From: Pseudomonas sp. B33.4
Lineage (GTDB): Bacteria > Pseudomonadota > Gammaproteobacteria > Pseudomonadales > Pseudomonadaceae
NCBI RefSeq assembly: GCF_034555375.1
Contig: NZ_CP140706.1
Coordinates: 5,617,001 to 5,681,000 of the forward strand
DNA length: 64,000 bases
Direction of reading: 5' to 3'
Shown here: in pieces, positions 43,505 to 53,770 of the stretch
How positions within the stretch are numbered: the first letter of the stretch is position 1
Layout: the number at the start of each line of letters is the position of its first letter
Position numbers and translations under genes: made by a program
The notes under the pieces: generated by a model
Databases searched by the model: none
Told to the model about the DNA's origin: nothing
The model's input: only the letters and a program-made list of their open reading frames with translations

Positions 43505-44215
43505 ATGAACAGTTTCGCGTCACCCTCGCACGCCCAGCCGACCGCCGCGCCCCTGCCCTTTTCCCGGTTGCGGATGCCAGTGGAGGATCTTTATCCGCGA
43601 CTGTTCGATGCGATTCTCGAACAGCGCATCAATCCCGACAGCCGCTTCACCGAAGACAGTCTGAAAGTGATGTTCTGTGTCAGCCGCGCCGATGTGCGGC
43701 GGGTGCTGAAGCAGTTGTCGCTTGAGCAAGTCATTGTGCTGCGCGCCAATCATCGGCCGCGTGTGGCAGCACCTGACCGGGAACAGACACGACAGGCTCT
43801 GCATGCGCGGCGGCTGGTCGAAAACACGTTGGTGCGTCTGGCGTGTCAGCGCCCGCAGGCTGAAGGGTTGAAACGCTTGCGCGGGTTGATCGAGCGCGAG
43901 CGTGAGGCCGTCGAGCAGGATCGGCGTGGCGCGGCGATTCGCTTGTCCGGGGAGTTTCATCTGCACTTGGCGCAGATGGCGGGGAATGTGCCGTTGGCGC
44001 ATTTTCTTGGCAGTCTGGTGCCGTTGACGTCATTAGCGATTGCGCGAAGTGGGGGCCAGACGCACAGTTGTTGCGCATGGCAGGAGCATTTGGCGCTGGT
44101 TGAGGCGGTCGAGCGTGGCGATGCTTCCAAGGCTGGCATGCTGATGAATCAGCATCTGGATCATCTTGAGCAGACGCTGCTGGGTTCAGACCTTGAGCAT
44201 TGTGTTGCAGGTTAG
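43505..44215 (+). CDS. GntR/FCD-family transcriptional regulator
   Basis: 236 aa. The winged helix (about 25-90: DLYPRLFDAILEQRINPDSR, SRADVRRVLKQLSLEQVIVL) is followed by an FCD domain with all three histidines (EFHLHLAQMAGN, WQEHLALVEAVERGD, MNQHLDHLE). The order is strongly diverged from the preceding paralogue, so this is not a recent duplication. CAGGAG ahead of the ATG, 19 bp after the previous gene; one transcript is likely. Confidence 0.86.
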   Translation: MNSFASPSHAQPTAAPLPFSRLRMPVEDLYPRLFDAILEQRINPDSRFTEDSLKVMFCVSRADVRRVLKQLSLEQVIVLRANHRPRVAAPDREQTRQALHARRLVENTLVRLACQRPQAEGLKRLRGLIEREREAVEQDRRGAAIRLSGEFHLHLAQMAGNVPLAHFLGSLVPLTSLAIARSGGQTHSCCAWQEHLALVEAVERGDASKAGMLMNQHLDHLEQTLLGSDLEHCVAG

Positions 44216-44218
44216 ATT

Positions 44219-44288
44219 GCTATCGCGAGCAGGCTCACTCCTACATTTGAAACCCGTTCCCCTGTAGGAGTGAGCCTGCTCGCGATGG
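44219..44288. repeat. REPIN (class A1, outward order)
   Basis: Two class A arms in the reverse arrangement (gctatcgcgagcaggctcac + tcctaca first, tgtaggagtgagcctgctcg + cgatggc second), 17 bp apart. The unit is thus a tail-to-tail pair, unlike the other A copies. Confidence 0.85.
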
Positions 44289-44313
44289 CGTCATCATTGA
44301 AACTACAAACCCA

Positions 44314-45285
44314 TCAGACAGAAGCCACTCTGGCAAACCCCGCCCGAATCTTCTCTTCCGGCAAATCATCAGCAATAAACACAATCACACTCTCCCGCGC
44401 CTCACCCTCGGCCCACTCGGTGTCCCAGTCGAAACCATAGAGTTTCAGCACGCCCTGAAACACCAAACGCCGATCCTCACCGGCAATGTTCAGCACGCCC
44501 TTGTAACGCAGCAATTGCTTGCCGTGTTCTTCCAGCAGCTCATTCATGAACTCACTGAGCTGATCGATATCCAGCGGCTGATCGGTGCGCAGCACCAGAC
44601 TGGAAATGCGATCAATCGATGGCGCCTTGCTCACCGGACGCAGGCTCAAGCCGCCGCCAAGATCGGCGTTGAGGTTGAAGCCGCGCACATCCAGCAGTTC
44701 GGCCAGATCGATGTTGCCATGCTCGACCACACGGATCGGCGCACGGCGATTGATCCGCGTCAGGCGTTCGCTTAGCGCGTTGAACGTGGCCTCGTCGACC
44801 AGATCGGTCTTGCTCACCAGCAGACGATCGGCAAAACCGATCTGCGCCTGAGCGATGGTCTGGGTCAGGTGCACGTCCGCGTGCGCGGCATCTACCAGGG
44901 TAATGATGCCGTCGAGCAGGTAACGCTCACGCAGTTCTTCGTCGATGAAAAAGGTCTGCGCTACGGGTGCAGGATCGGCCAGACCAGTGCATTCGATCAC
45001 CAAGCGATCAAACGCGATCTCGCCGCTGTCCAGGCGTTCGAGTAACAGATAAAGCGCTTTGGTCAGATCGGTGTGGATGGTGCAGCAGACACAGCCGTTG
45101 GCCAGAGTCATGACTTGCACCGGCTCATCACCCAGCAACTGCGTGTCGATGCCGGCGTCGCTGAATTCGTTTTCGATCACGGCGATTTTCAGGCCGTGCT
45201 CGGCTTTCAGAATATGGCGCAGCAAAGTGGTCTTGCCGGCGCCGAGGAAACCGCTGAGTACCGTTACAGGTATGGGAGAAGACAA
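44314..45285 (-). CDS. yjiA: COG0523 (YjiA-type) metal-binding GTPase
   Basis: 323 aa G3E P-loop GTPase: Walker A GFLGAGKTTLL, metal motif CVCC (GCVCCTIHTDL), ECTGLADPAPV, and G4 VSKTDLVDEA; C-terminal CobW_C domain (LVLRTDQPLDIDQLSEFMNE). COG0523 proteins act as metallochaperones or metal-trafficking GTPases; YjiA binds zinc and other metals. It is beside ybdD-cstA, as yjiA is in E. coli. There is no Zur box that I can recognise. Confidence 0.9.
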   Translation of the reverse strand: MSSPIPVTVLSGFLGAGKTTLLRHILKAEHGLKIAVIENEFSDAGIDTQLLGDEPVQVMTLANGCVCCTIHTDLTKALYLLLERLDSGEIAFDRLVIECTGLADPAPVAQTFFIDEELRERYLLDGIITLVDAAHADVHLTQTIAQAQIGFADRLLVSKTDLVDEATFNALSERLTRINRRAPIRVVEHGNIDLAELLDVRGFNLNADLGGGLSLRPVSKAPSIDRISSLVLRTDQPLDIDQLSEFMNELLEEHGKQLLRYKGVLNIAGEDRRLVFQGVLKLYGFDWDTEWAEGEARESVIVFIADDLPEEKIRAGFARVASV

Positions 45286-45328
45286 AACAGATCCCCTTCA
45301 CAAAATGAATGAACAACACAAAAACAAA

Positions 45329-45418
45329 TGTGGGAGCGAGCCTGCTTGCGAAAGCGGTGTGCCAGTCAAATCATTCATCAACTGACACTCCGTATTCGCG
45401 AGCAGGCTCGCTCCCACA
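45329..45418. repeat. REPIN (class A2)
   Basis: Arms tgtgggagcgagcctgcttg + cgaaagcggtgtg and complement (with one mismatch and a missing base), loop about 30 bp with actgacac. Confidence 0.88.
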
Positions 45419-45447
45419 GGGGATTACCTCAACCTTGCGCTGTCAGC

Positions 45448-45645
45448 TCAACAGCACTTCGGCCCACCCTTGCCACCGTAACGGGCTTCCTGACGTTCGC
45501 GGAAGAACATCTCGTAGCTCATCACCGGTTTGTCCGGGTGCTTGGTTTGCATATGCTCGACGTAGGTGTCGTAGTCGGGCATGCCGACCATCAGGCGCGC
45601 GGCCTGACCGAGGTATTTACCGAGGCGACTCAGGTCATTGAACAT
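45448..45645 (-). CDS. ybdD: YbdD/YjiX family small protein
   Basis: 65 aa: [59 protein letters not shown]. The family is always found next to cstA-like genes; here it is 15 bp downstream of cstA. The C-terminal CC pair is conserved in many members. Role unknown; thought to aid the carrier. Confidence 0.93.
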   Translation of the reverse strand: MFNDLSRLGKYLGQAARLMVGMPDYDTYVEHMQTKHPDKPVMSYEMFFRERQEARYGGKGGPKCC

Positions 45646-45660
45646 GGTGCAATCCTCTGG

Positions 45661-47727
45661 TTACGCGTCCGGCAGAGCCTGGAATGGCGATTCTTTATCC
45701 GTACGCTCTTTTTTGCCCCAGGCGGCGATGCCGACCTTGAGCGCATAGAACAGGATGCTGAAGACCACGAACAGGAACAGCGCGGTGAGCGTTGCGTTGG
45801 TGTAGGCGTTGAAGATCACGTGCTGCATCTGCTCGACGCTTTTTGCCGGTGCCAGCACCTGACCGTTGGCCAGCGCATCGCTGTATTTCTTCGCCAGCGA
45901 CAGGAAGCCGATCGCCGGGTTGGCATCGAACAGTTTGATGAAGCCCGCAGTCGTGGTGCAGATCAACAGCCAGGTGGCTGGCAGCAGGGTGACCCAAATG
46001 TAGCGCTGGCGCTTCATTTTGATCAGAACCACAGTGCCAAGCATCAGCGCGATACCCGCCAGCATTTGGTTGGAAATACCGAACAGTGGCCACAAGGTGT
46101 TGATGCCGCCCAGTGGATCGACCACGCCCTGATACAGCAACCAGCCCCACATCGCCACACAACCGGCGGTGGCGATCAGGTTGGCGGTCCACGATTCGGT
46201 GCGCTTCAGCGCCGGAACGAAGGAGCCGAGCAGATCCTGCAGCATGAAACGTCCGGCACGAGTGCCCGCATCCACAGCCGTCAGGATGAACAGCGCTTCG
46301 AACAGGATCGCGAAGTGGTACCAGAACGCCATGGTGTTTTCACCCGGCAGGACACTGTGCAGGATCTGCGCGATACCGACCGCCAGGGTCGGCGCACCAC
46401 CGGCACGGGCGAGGATGGTGGTTTCACCAATGTCGTGCGCCACGGCTTGCAGCGCTTCCGGCGTGATCGCAAAGCCCCAGCTGGAGACCACTTGCGCAAC
46501 CGATGCGACATCACTGCCAACCACGGCAGCCGGGCTGTTCATGGCGAAGTACACGCCAGGCTCGATCACCGAAGCGGCAACCATGGCCATGATGGCGACG
46601 AACGACTCCATCAGCATGCCGCCGTAACCGATGTAACGGGCGTTGGTTTCGTTATCCAGCAGCTTCGGCGTGGTGCCCGAAGAAATCAGCGCGTGGAAGC
46701 CGGAAACCGCACCGCAGGCGATGGTGATGAACAGGAACGGGAACAGACCGCCTTTCCACACCGGACCGGTGCCATCGACAAACTGGGTCAGCGCCGGCAT
46801 TTTCAGCTCGGGCATGGTCACCAGAATGCCGATCGCCAAGGCGACGATGGTGCCGATCTTGAGGAACGTCGACAGATAATCGCGCGGTGCCAGAATCAGC
46901 CAGACCGGTAGCGATGCAGCGACGAAACCGTAACCGACCAGCATCCAGGTGATCTGCACGCCGGTGAAGGTGAATGCATTGGCCCACACCGGATCAGCGG
47001 CAATCTGCCCGCCGAGCCAGATCGAACCGAGCAGCAGCAACACGCCGACCACCGAGATCTCGCCAATGCGGCCCGGGCGGATGTAGCGCATGTAAATGCC
47101 CATGAACATCGCGATCGGGATGGTCGCCATCACGGTGAAGATGCCCCACGGGCTCTCGGCCAGCGCTTTAACCACGATCAGCGCCAGCACCGCGAGGATG
47201 ATGATCATGATCAGGAAGCAGCCGAACAGGGCGATGGTGCCGGGAATACGGCCCATTTCTTCACGCACCATGTCGCCCAGGGAACGGCCGTTGCGCCGGG
47301 TCGACATGAACAGCACCATGAAGTCCTGCACCGCGCCCGCCAGCACCACGCCGGCAATCAGCCAGAGCGTGCCGGGCAAGTAGCCCATCTGCGCGGCCAA
47401 TACCGGGCCGACCAGGGGTCCGGCGCCAGCGATCGCGGCAAAGTGGTGACCGAAAAGAATGTGTTTGTTGGTCGGCACATAGTCCAGACCGTCGTTGTTG
47501 AGCACGGCGGGGGTGGCCCGACGCGGGTCCAGTTGCATCACATTGTTAGCGATGAACAGACTGTAGTAACGATACGCAACCAGATAAATGGCCACAGCAG
47601 CGACCACGATCCACAAGGCATTGATCGCCTCGCCGCGGCGCAATGCCACTACGCCCAGGGCGCACGCTCCTACGATTGCCAACACTAGCCAGGGTAAGTG
47701 GCGTAGCAGGCTATTATTATTTTTCAT
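45661..47727 (-). CDS. cstA: CstA-type carbon starvation / peptide-pyruvate transporter
   Basis: 688-aa inner-membrane protein with about 16-18 membrane segments. The CstA motifs GHHFAAIAGAGPLVGPVLAA and DFMVLFMSTRRNGRSLGDM are intact. CstA homologues import pyruvate or peptides during carbon starvation. ATG at 47727 (MKNNNSLLRHLPWLVLAIVG) gives the normal length. Operon with ybdD. Confidence 0.95.
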   Translation of the reverse strand: MKNNNSLLRHLPWLVLAIVGACALGVVALRRGEAINALWIVVAAVAIYLVAYRYYSLFIANNVMQLDPRRATPAVLNNDGLDYVPTNKHILFGHHFAAIAGAGPLVGPVLAAQMGYLPGTLWLIAGVVLAGAVQDFMVLFMSTRRNGRSLGDMVREEMGRIPGTIALFGCFLIMIIILAVLALIVVKALAESPWGIFTVMATIPIAMFMGIYMRYIRPGRIGEISVVGVLLLLGSIWLGGQIAADPVWANAFTFTGVQITWMLVGYGFVAASLPVWLILAPRDYLSTFLKIGTIVALAIGILVTMPELKMPALTQFVDGTGPVWKGGLFPFLFITIACGAVSGFHALISSGTTPKLLDNETNARYIGYGGMLMESFVAIMAMVAASVIEPGVYFAMNSPAAVVGSDVASVAQVVSSWGFAITPEALQAVAHDIGETTILARAGGAPTLAVGIAQILHSVLPGENTMAFWYHFAILFEALFILTAVDAGTRAGRFMLQDLLGSFVPALKRTESWTANLIATAGCVAMWGWLLYQGVVDPLGGINTLWPLFGISNQMLAGIALMLGTVVLIKMKRQRYIWVTLLPATWLLICTTTAGFIKLFDANPAIGFLSLAKKYSDALANGQVLAPAKSVEQMQHVIFNAYTNATLTALFLFVVFSILFYALKVGIAAWGKKERTDKESPFQALPDA

Positions 47728-47886
47728 TTTATTATTCCAGCCAGGGTGGACAAGAAAGACAGCCACCCCGAGTTTAGCGCTTACGGCGCCAAAGGCCATA
47801 CCCCGACGTTGGTCTAGACGCTTTAGCGATTGGCTGGCGCCCGCATTCGCGGTCTATAGTCAGCGAACCTTCATGAGGATTGCGCC

Positions 47887-48255
47887 ATGAGCGAGCACCC
47901 CGCCAACCGTCGTCGCTTCAAACGTATTGCGTTCGATGCCAGAACCGAGCTGAGTCAGGGCCAGTTCATCTGGCCGGTGAAGCTGATTGACCTGTCGCTC
48001 AAGGGGCTGCTGATTGAACGGCCTGAGCCTTGGCTGGGCGATAAGGAACAGGATTTTTTCGTCGACATTCATCTGAGCGATGACGTCGAAATCGAGATGG
48101 ACGTGCACTTGGCCCATGAGGAAAACGGCCAGTTGGGATTTGTCTGCCGGCATATCAGCCTGGAATCGATCCAGCGCTTGCGGCGGGTGATCGAGCTGAA
48201 CCTGGCCGATCCGCAAGAGCTGGAACGCGAGCTGGGCGCCCTGATCGAAATCTAG
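47887..48255 (+). CDS. mapZ: PilZ-domain c-di-GMP effector MapZ
   Basis: 122-aa single-domain PilZ protein. The c-di-GMP site is complete: RRRFKR (RxxxR) at residues 8-13 and DLSLKG (D/NxSxxG) near residue 37. Single PilZ proteins of this type next to radA include P. aeruginosa PA4608/MapZ, which binds the chemotaxis methyltransferase CheR1 when loaded with c-di-GMP. That it does the same here is inferred from sequence and position. Divergent from cstA; REPIN follows. Confidence 0.82.
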   Translation: MSEHPANRRRFKRIAFDARTELSQGQFIWPVKLIDLSLKGLLIERPEPWLGDKEQDFFVDIHLSDDVEIEMDVHLAHEENGQLGFVCRHISLESIQRLRRVIELNLADPQELERELGALIEI

Positions 48256-48273
48256 CCATCACTACAAATCCCC

Positions 48274-48363
48274 TGTGGGAGCGAGCCTGCTCGCGAAGAC
48301 GGTGTGTCATTGAGCAATGATGCCGACTGACACAGCCCCTTCGCGAGCAGGCTCGCTCCCACA
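48274..48363. repeat. REPIN (class A2)
   Basis: Arms tgtgggagcgagcctgctcg + cgaa and complement, with loop sequence gtgtgtcattgagcaatgat and gccgactgacac. Lies between convergent mapZ and radA. Confidence 0.9.
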
Positions 48364-48372
48364 GGTCAGGAG

Positions 48373-49740
<1,368 letters not shown>

Positions 49741-49785
49741 CAGAACCCCCGACAAAAACCGCGATGATAACGCACGGGCGGCCGA

Positions 49786-50331
49786 TCAGCGCGGCGCAGC
49801 ACTGCGGATTTCGCCGCTGGCCAGACGCGCGGCGCTATTACCCAACGGATCTTCGGCATTCAGATCAGCACCCTTGGCCTTCAGCGCATCGAGCAATTCC
49901 AGACGCTTGAACAGCCCGGCGTACATGGCTGCCGTCTGTCCGGCGCCGTTACGTTGATCGGGGCTGCAATCGGTGGCCATCAAGCGGCGGGCGATCTGCA
50001 ATTCACCTTTGAAAATCGCGCCCATCAGCGCCGTGTTGCCGCGCAGATCCTGGGCACAGGCATCGGCGCCGGCGGCGAGCAAACGCTCCACTGCCGGCGC
50101 CTGACCGTGGTAGGCCGCCAGAATCAGCGCGGTGTAACCCTTGCTGTCGCGGGTGTCGAGGGAATAACCAGACTCGATGAACGTGTCGAGCATCGGCACA
50201 TCACCGCGCCGGGCCGCGTCGAAATAGTAGTCGCGCAGTTGAGTCTTGATCGCCTCGGGACTCTGCTCGACCGGTCCCGCCCATGCCGCGAACGACAGAC
50301 AACCGGCCAACAGTAAAAGACAGATTCGCAT
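49786..50331 (-). CDS. ankB: Periplasmic ankyrin-repeat protein AnkB
   Basis: 181 aa with a signal peptide (MRICLLLLAGCLSFAAWA; the Cys is not in a good lipobox). Four ankyrin repeats follow: GDVPMLDTFIESGYSLDTRD, GYTALILAAYHGQAPAVERL, GNTALMGAIFKGELQIARRL, GQTAAMYAGLFKRLELLDAL. In P. aeruginosa ankB follows katB and supports peroxide resistance. Here it is 57 bp after katB on the same strand. Confidence 0.9.
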   Translation of the reverse strand: MRICLLLLAGCLSFAAWAGPVEQSPEAIKTQLRDYYFDAARRGDVPMLDTFIESGYSLDTRDSKGYTALILAAYHGQAPAVERLLAAGADACAQDLRGNTALMGAIFKGELQIARRLMATDCSPDQRNGAGQTAAMYAGLFKRLELLDALKAKGADLNAEDPLGNSAARLASGEIRSAAPR

Positions 50332-50351
50332 CAGCAGCCTCCTTGAACAGA

Positions 50352-50374
50352 ACGGGGCCTGACTCAGGCCCCGT
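50352..50374 (-). terminator. Hairpin in the katB-ankB gap
   Basis: Perfect palindrome acggggcctga / tcaggccccgt with a single-base loop, no T run. It may reduce read-through from katB into ankB, or stabilise the katB mRNA end. Confidence 0.4.
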
Positions 50375-50388
50375 GTGCTACATCGGTA

Positions 50389-51930
50389 TCAGTCGACCAG
50401 TTTGGCCGCCAGTGCCTTGACCCGGCTCAGGTCACCCTTGGCCACTTCCGTCACGCCGGTGCCGTACTCCGCATCAGCCTTATAAAGGAAGGACAGGATG
50501 ATGTGCTTGCTCTCGTCATCGGTGCTGGCCAGTGAGCCACCGAAGCTGTCGATCAGGTCCCGGCGTTCCTTCTTGCTGAACGAGCGATACAGATCGCCGG
50601 CCTGCTTGAAGTTCTGCTCACGCTGGATTTTCGCCTGCTGGGTGCTGCCCGACAGTGCCAACTGGCTGTAACGGGCGTCTTGCGTCTCCTCTCGGGGTTG
50701 CAGTCGGCTCGGCTGATAGTTCACACCGGTGTGGCTGGCGCCGAAGTTCATCGCGCCATCCTGATTGCCATTGTTCACGGCAACTTTCGGTGCATTGATT
50801 GGCAATTGCAGGGCATTGGCACCCAAGCGATACATCTGCGTATCGGCATAAGAGAACACTCGACCTTGCAACAAACGGTCTTCGGAAGGCTCGATACCCG
50901 GAACAATATTCGCCGGCGCCATGGCCACTTGTTCGGTTTCCTGGAACACATTCGCCGGATTACGGTTCAACACCATTTGTCCAACTTTTCGCTCAGGAAT
51001 ACCTGGCCAGATCTTGGTGGCATCCAATGGATCAAAATCAAACTTGGACAAATCTTGTGACTTCAGCACTTGGATGTACAAGTCCCATTTCGGGAAGTTA
51101 CCTTTATTAATGTTATTCACCAGATCATTGGTCATGTGACTGTAGTCTTGACCCTGAACTTTCGCGACTTGTTTTGGCGTGAGGTTGTTAAGTCCCTGCA
51201 GGCTCTTCCAGTGAAACTTGACGTAATGAACTTCACCCTTGGCGTTGATCAACTTGTAAGCATGTACGCCATTACCGTCCATTTCTCGATAACTGGCAGG
51301 AGTGCCCGAGTTCGAATACAACTCGGTCAGCGTACGGGTGGCTTCCGGTACATGGGAGAAGAAGTCGAATCGGCGCGAATCGTCGTCGAGGTTAGTCCGT
51401 GGATCGGGTTTGAACGCATGCACCATGTCCGGAAACTTGATCGCGTCACGGATGAAAAAGGTCGGGAAATTGTTGCCAACCAGGTCCCAATTGCCGTCGG
51501 CCGTGTAGAACTTGGTGGCGAAACCTCGTGGATCGCGCAGGGTTTCCGGCGAGTGATTACCGTGCACCACCGCAGAGAAGCGTACAAACACCGGTGTGCT
51601 CTGGCCGGCAGCAAACACTTTTGCCTTGCTCAGGTCGCTGAGATCATTGGTGACCGTGAACGTGCCATGGGCGCCAGTACCACGGGCGTGAACCACGCGC
51701 TCGGGAATGCGCTCGCGATCAAAGCGCTGCAGCTTCTGAATCAGTTGTACATCCTGCAGTAGCACCGGGCCGTTGGCCCCGGCGGTCTGCGAGTTCTGAT
51801 TGTCGCCAACGGCGGCGCCATTATCGCGGGTCAGCGGCGCAGCGTTGACAGAGAAGGTCAACAGGCTGGCGGTGAGTACACCGAGGGTGCGGCGACGGGG
51901 AAAAGCCCCCAGTCCAAGTGCGGAATTCAT
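50389..51930 (-). CDS. katB: Exported haem catalase KatB
   Basis: 513-aa clade-type monofunctional catalase with a signal peptide (LGVLTASLLTFSVNAAP), so it probably acts in the periplasm. The distal His is in RVVHARGTGAHGTF, Asn in VGNNFPTFFIRDA, and the proximal haem Tyr in FSYADTQMYRLG. The short SKKERRDLIDSF tail is usual. In P. aeruginosa katB is induced by peroxide through OxyR; I could not identify a clear OxyR site upstream. Confidence 0.94.
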   Translation of the reverse strand: MNSALGLGAFPRRRTLGVLTASLLTFSVNAAPLTRDNGAAVGDNQNSQTAGANGPVLLQDVQLIQKLQRFDRERIPERVVHARGTGAHGTFTVTNDLSDLSKAKVFAAGQSTPVFVRFSAVVHGNHSPETLRDPRGFATKFYTADGNWDLVGNNFPTFFIRDAIKFPDMVHAFKPDPRTNLDDDSRRFDFFSHVPEATRTLTELYSNSGTPASYREMDGNGVHAYKLINAKGEVHYVKFHWKSLQGLNNLTPKQVAKVQGQDYSHMTNDLVNNINKGNFPKWDLYIQVLKSQDLSKFDFDPLDATKIWPGIPERKVGQMVLNRNPANVFQETEQVAMAPANIVPGIEPSEDRLLQGRVFSYADTQMYRLGANALQLPINAPKVAVNNGNQDGAMNFGASHTGVNYQPSRLQPREETQDARYSQLALSGSTQQAKIQREQNFKQAGDLYRSFSKKERRDLIDSFGGSLASTDDESKHIILSFLYKADAEYGTGVTEVAKGDLSRVKALAAKLVD

Positions 51931-52216
51931 ATCAGGATCCTCTGGTTGTTTTGTGGCGCATCCAGATGCGCCAACCCAAGGCTAGAGGCCTGTGGCGTCG
52001 AACATAAATAGAAAGAACGTAACGCCATGATTGAGAAAATTGGCTTTTCGATCAGCGAGTTACCGTATATTTCGCGCGCGATTGATGGCACTTTGCAAAC
52101 TAATCGTCGATTGATGTGTCGATAAAAACGGGCATTGTAAGAAGGTGTTTCGCGCAGGACGCGTTTTGCTGATTTACACTGCGTACACCAAACTCATCTG
52201 TAACAAGGAAATAACT

Positions 52217-52630
52217 ATGGGCGTGCTAAGTGAGTTCAAGGCCTTCGCGGTCAAAGGCAATGTGGTCGACATGGCCGTCGGTATCATCATCGGTGCCGCG
52301 TTCGGCAAGATTGTTTCGTCTTTTGTCGGCGACGTGATCATGCCGCCAATCGGCCTGTTGATCGGTGGGGTGGACTTCAGTGATTTAGCCATCACGCTCA
52401 AAGCCGCCGATGGCGCTGCGCCTGCGGTGGTGATGGCCTACGGCAAATTCCTCCAGACCATTCTGGACTTCGTGATCGTCGCTTTCGCGATTTTCATGGG
52501 CGTAAAAGCCATCAACCGCCTCAAGCGCGAAGAAGCCGTGGCCCCTACCCTGCCGCCGGTACCGACCAAGGAAGAAGAGCTGCTGGGCGAGATCCGCGAC
52601 TTGCTCAAGGCCCAGAACACCCGGCCCTGA
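52217..52630 (+). CDS. mscL: Large-conductance mechanosensitive channel MscL
   Basis: 137-aa inner-membrane channel that opens on hypoosmotic shock. TM1 [20 protein letters not shown] and TM2 [20 protein letters not shown] are standard, with the C-terminal [16 protein letters not shown] bundle. AAGGAA before ATG at 52217; the longer frame has no conservation. Confidence 0.97.
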   Translation: MGVLSEFKAFAVKGNVVDMAVGIIIGAAFGKIVSSFVGDVIMPPIGLLIGGVDFSDLAITLKAADGAAPAVVMAYGKFLQTILDFVIVAFAIFMGVKAINRLKREEAVAPTLPPVPTKEEELLGEIRDLLKAQNTRP

Positions 52631-52647
52631 ACCTTTTGCACGATAAA

Positions 52648-52675
52648 CAACGGCGCCCGCGAGGCGCCGTTTGTT
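52648..52675 (+). terminator. Terminator of mscL, probably bidirectional
   Basis: Stem aacggcgcc / ggcgccgtt with loop cgcga and flanking TTTGTTT on the plus strand and TTGTTT on the minus strand. It serves both mscL and the convergent reductase gene. Confidence 0.85.
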
Positions 52676-53451
52676 TACCAGTAGTTTTCCACGGCCACCT
52701 GGCCGGGCCGACGTGTCAGGCTGAGGCTCATATGGCGCTTTTTCAGCAACGCACGAGTGTCATCGATCATCTGCGGGTTGCCGCACAGCATCACCCGCGA
52801 GTGCTCCGCCGATAGCTCAACGCCTGCCGCACGCTCCAGTTCACCGCTGTCGATCAGCGTGGTAATGCGCCCGTGCAGTGCACCCGGATGAGCTTCGCGC
52901 GTTACCGTCGCGATGAACTGCAATTTGTGGGCATGCTCGCGCAGGTACTCACGCTGCTTAAGCCCGGCAATCAGATCCTGATAGGCCAGCTCCCGCGCTT
53001 CGCGCACGCTGTACACCAGAATGATGCGCTCGAATTTTTCCCAGACTTCGAAGTCCTGCAAGATCGACAGGAATGGCGCCACACCCGTGCCCGTGGACAA
53101 CAGCCAGAGATCACGCCCGTCGACGAAGCGATCAAGGGTCAGATACCCGAATGCCTGGCGCTCCACCAGCAAAGTGTCGCCAACCTGTAACCGGCTCAGC
53201 TCACTGGTGAACTCACCGCCCGGCACCACGATGGAAAAGAACTCGAGAAACTCGTCAAATGGCGACGATACCATCGAATAAGCGCGCCACACGGTACTGC
53301 CATCGGCCTTGGTCACCCCGAGCCGGGCGAACTGCCCGGCGCGGAAACGAAACCCCGCATCACGGGTGGTGCGCAAGGTAAACAGGCTCGGCGTCAAGGT
53401 TTGCACATCGAGCAAGGTCTGAGTGGTGTATTTCTCGGCACTGGCGGTCAT
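52675..53451 (-). CDS. Ferredoxin/flavodoxin-NADP+ reductase (bacterial FPR type)
   Basis: 258-aa FAD enzyme that exchanges electrons between NADPH and ferredoxin/flavodoxin. FAD site FRAGQFARLGV and RAYSMVSSP, NADP site GTGVAPFLSIL, C-terminus VAVENYW with the aromatic end. It has the fpr class length. P. aeruginosa has two such enzymes (PA3397 and PA4615); position next to mscL supports the second. Oxidative or iron stress control is plausible, but no operator is seen. Confidence 0.92.
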   Translation of the reverse strand: MTASAEKYTTQTLLDVQTLTPSLFTLRTTRDAGFRFRAGQFARLGVTKADGSTVWRAYSMVSSPFDEFLEFFSIVVPGGEFTSELSRLQVGDTLLVERQAFGYLTLDRFVDGRDLWLLSTGTGVAPFLSILQDFEVWEKFERIILVYSVREARELAYQDLIAGLKQREYLREHAHKLQFIATVTREAHPGALHGRITTLIDSGELERAAGVELSAEHSRVMLCGNPQMIDDTRALLKKRHMSLSLTRRPGQVAVENYW

Positions 53452-53770
53452 GGGTCACTCCATAGATCGGTGACTGCCAGTGTCGCGCAAATCGAGCTTG
53501 CGAAACACCGACGACTGATAATGGTATTCAACAAGCGCCCGAAACTGTCAAAACCTGACTATCGAAAAAGTCAGAATTAGAGCAACAACTTTATATGAAG
53601 GGTTAAATGTAAAGTATCTGAGCGCGAAGAAATCTTTATGCATAGATCATCAATGTGCAATACCGAAATAATTTAAAGCCAGACTTAGGAAACGTCCTAC
53701 ACTTCGTTGCGTGCCGGATCTTTTGGATCCATTCCGCGCCCCCCCCGCAACGTCGCTGGAGTGTTCAGAA
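53452..53770. other. AT-rich intergenic region with an inverted repeat
   Basis: 319 bp between the reductase and the LuxR-type gene, clearly richer in A/T than the neighbours (for example at 53630-53680). It contains TAGGA-AACG-TCCTA at 53686-53699. No further gene seen. Confidence 0.6.
53686..53699. promoter_or_regulatory. Small inverted repeat upstream of the LuxR solo
   Basis: TAGGA AACG TCCTA, ending 71 bp before the start codon at 53771. It is in the right place for a regulator site, but it is not a standard lux box, so its ligand is unknown. Confidence 0.4.

Noticed and set aside
52028..52053. Imperfect inverted repeat tgattgagaaaattggcttt + tcgatca upstream of katB as an OxyR site
   Set aside because: It does not fit the ATAG-N7-CTAT pattern, and arms differ in length. 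I cannot support a named operator.
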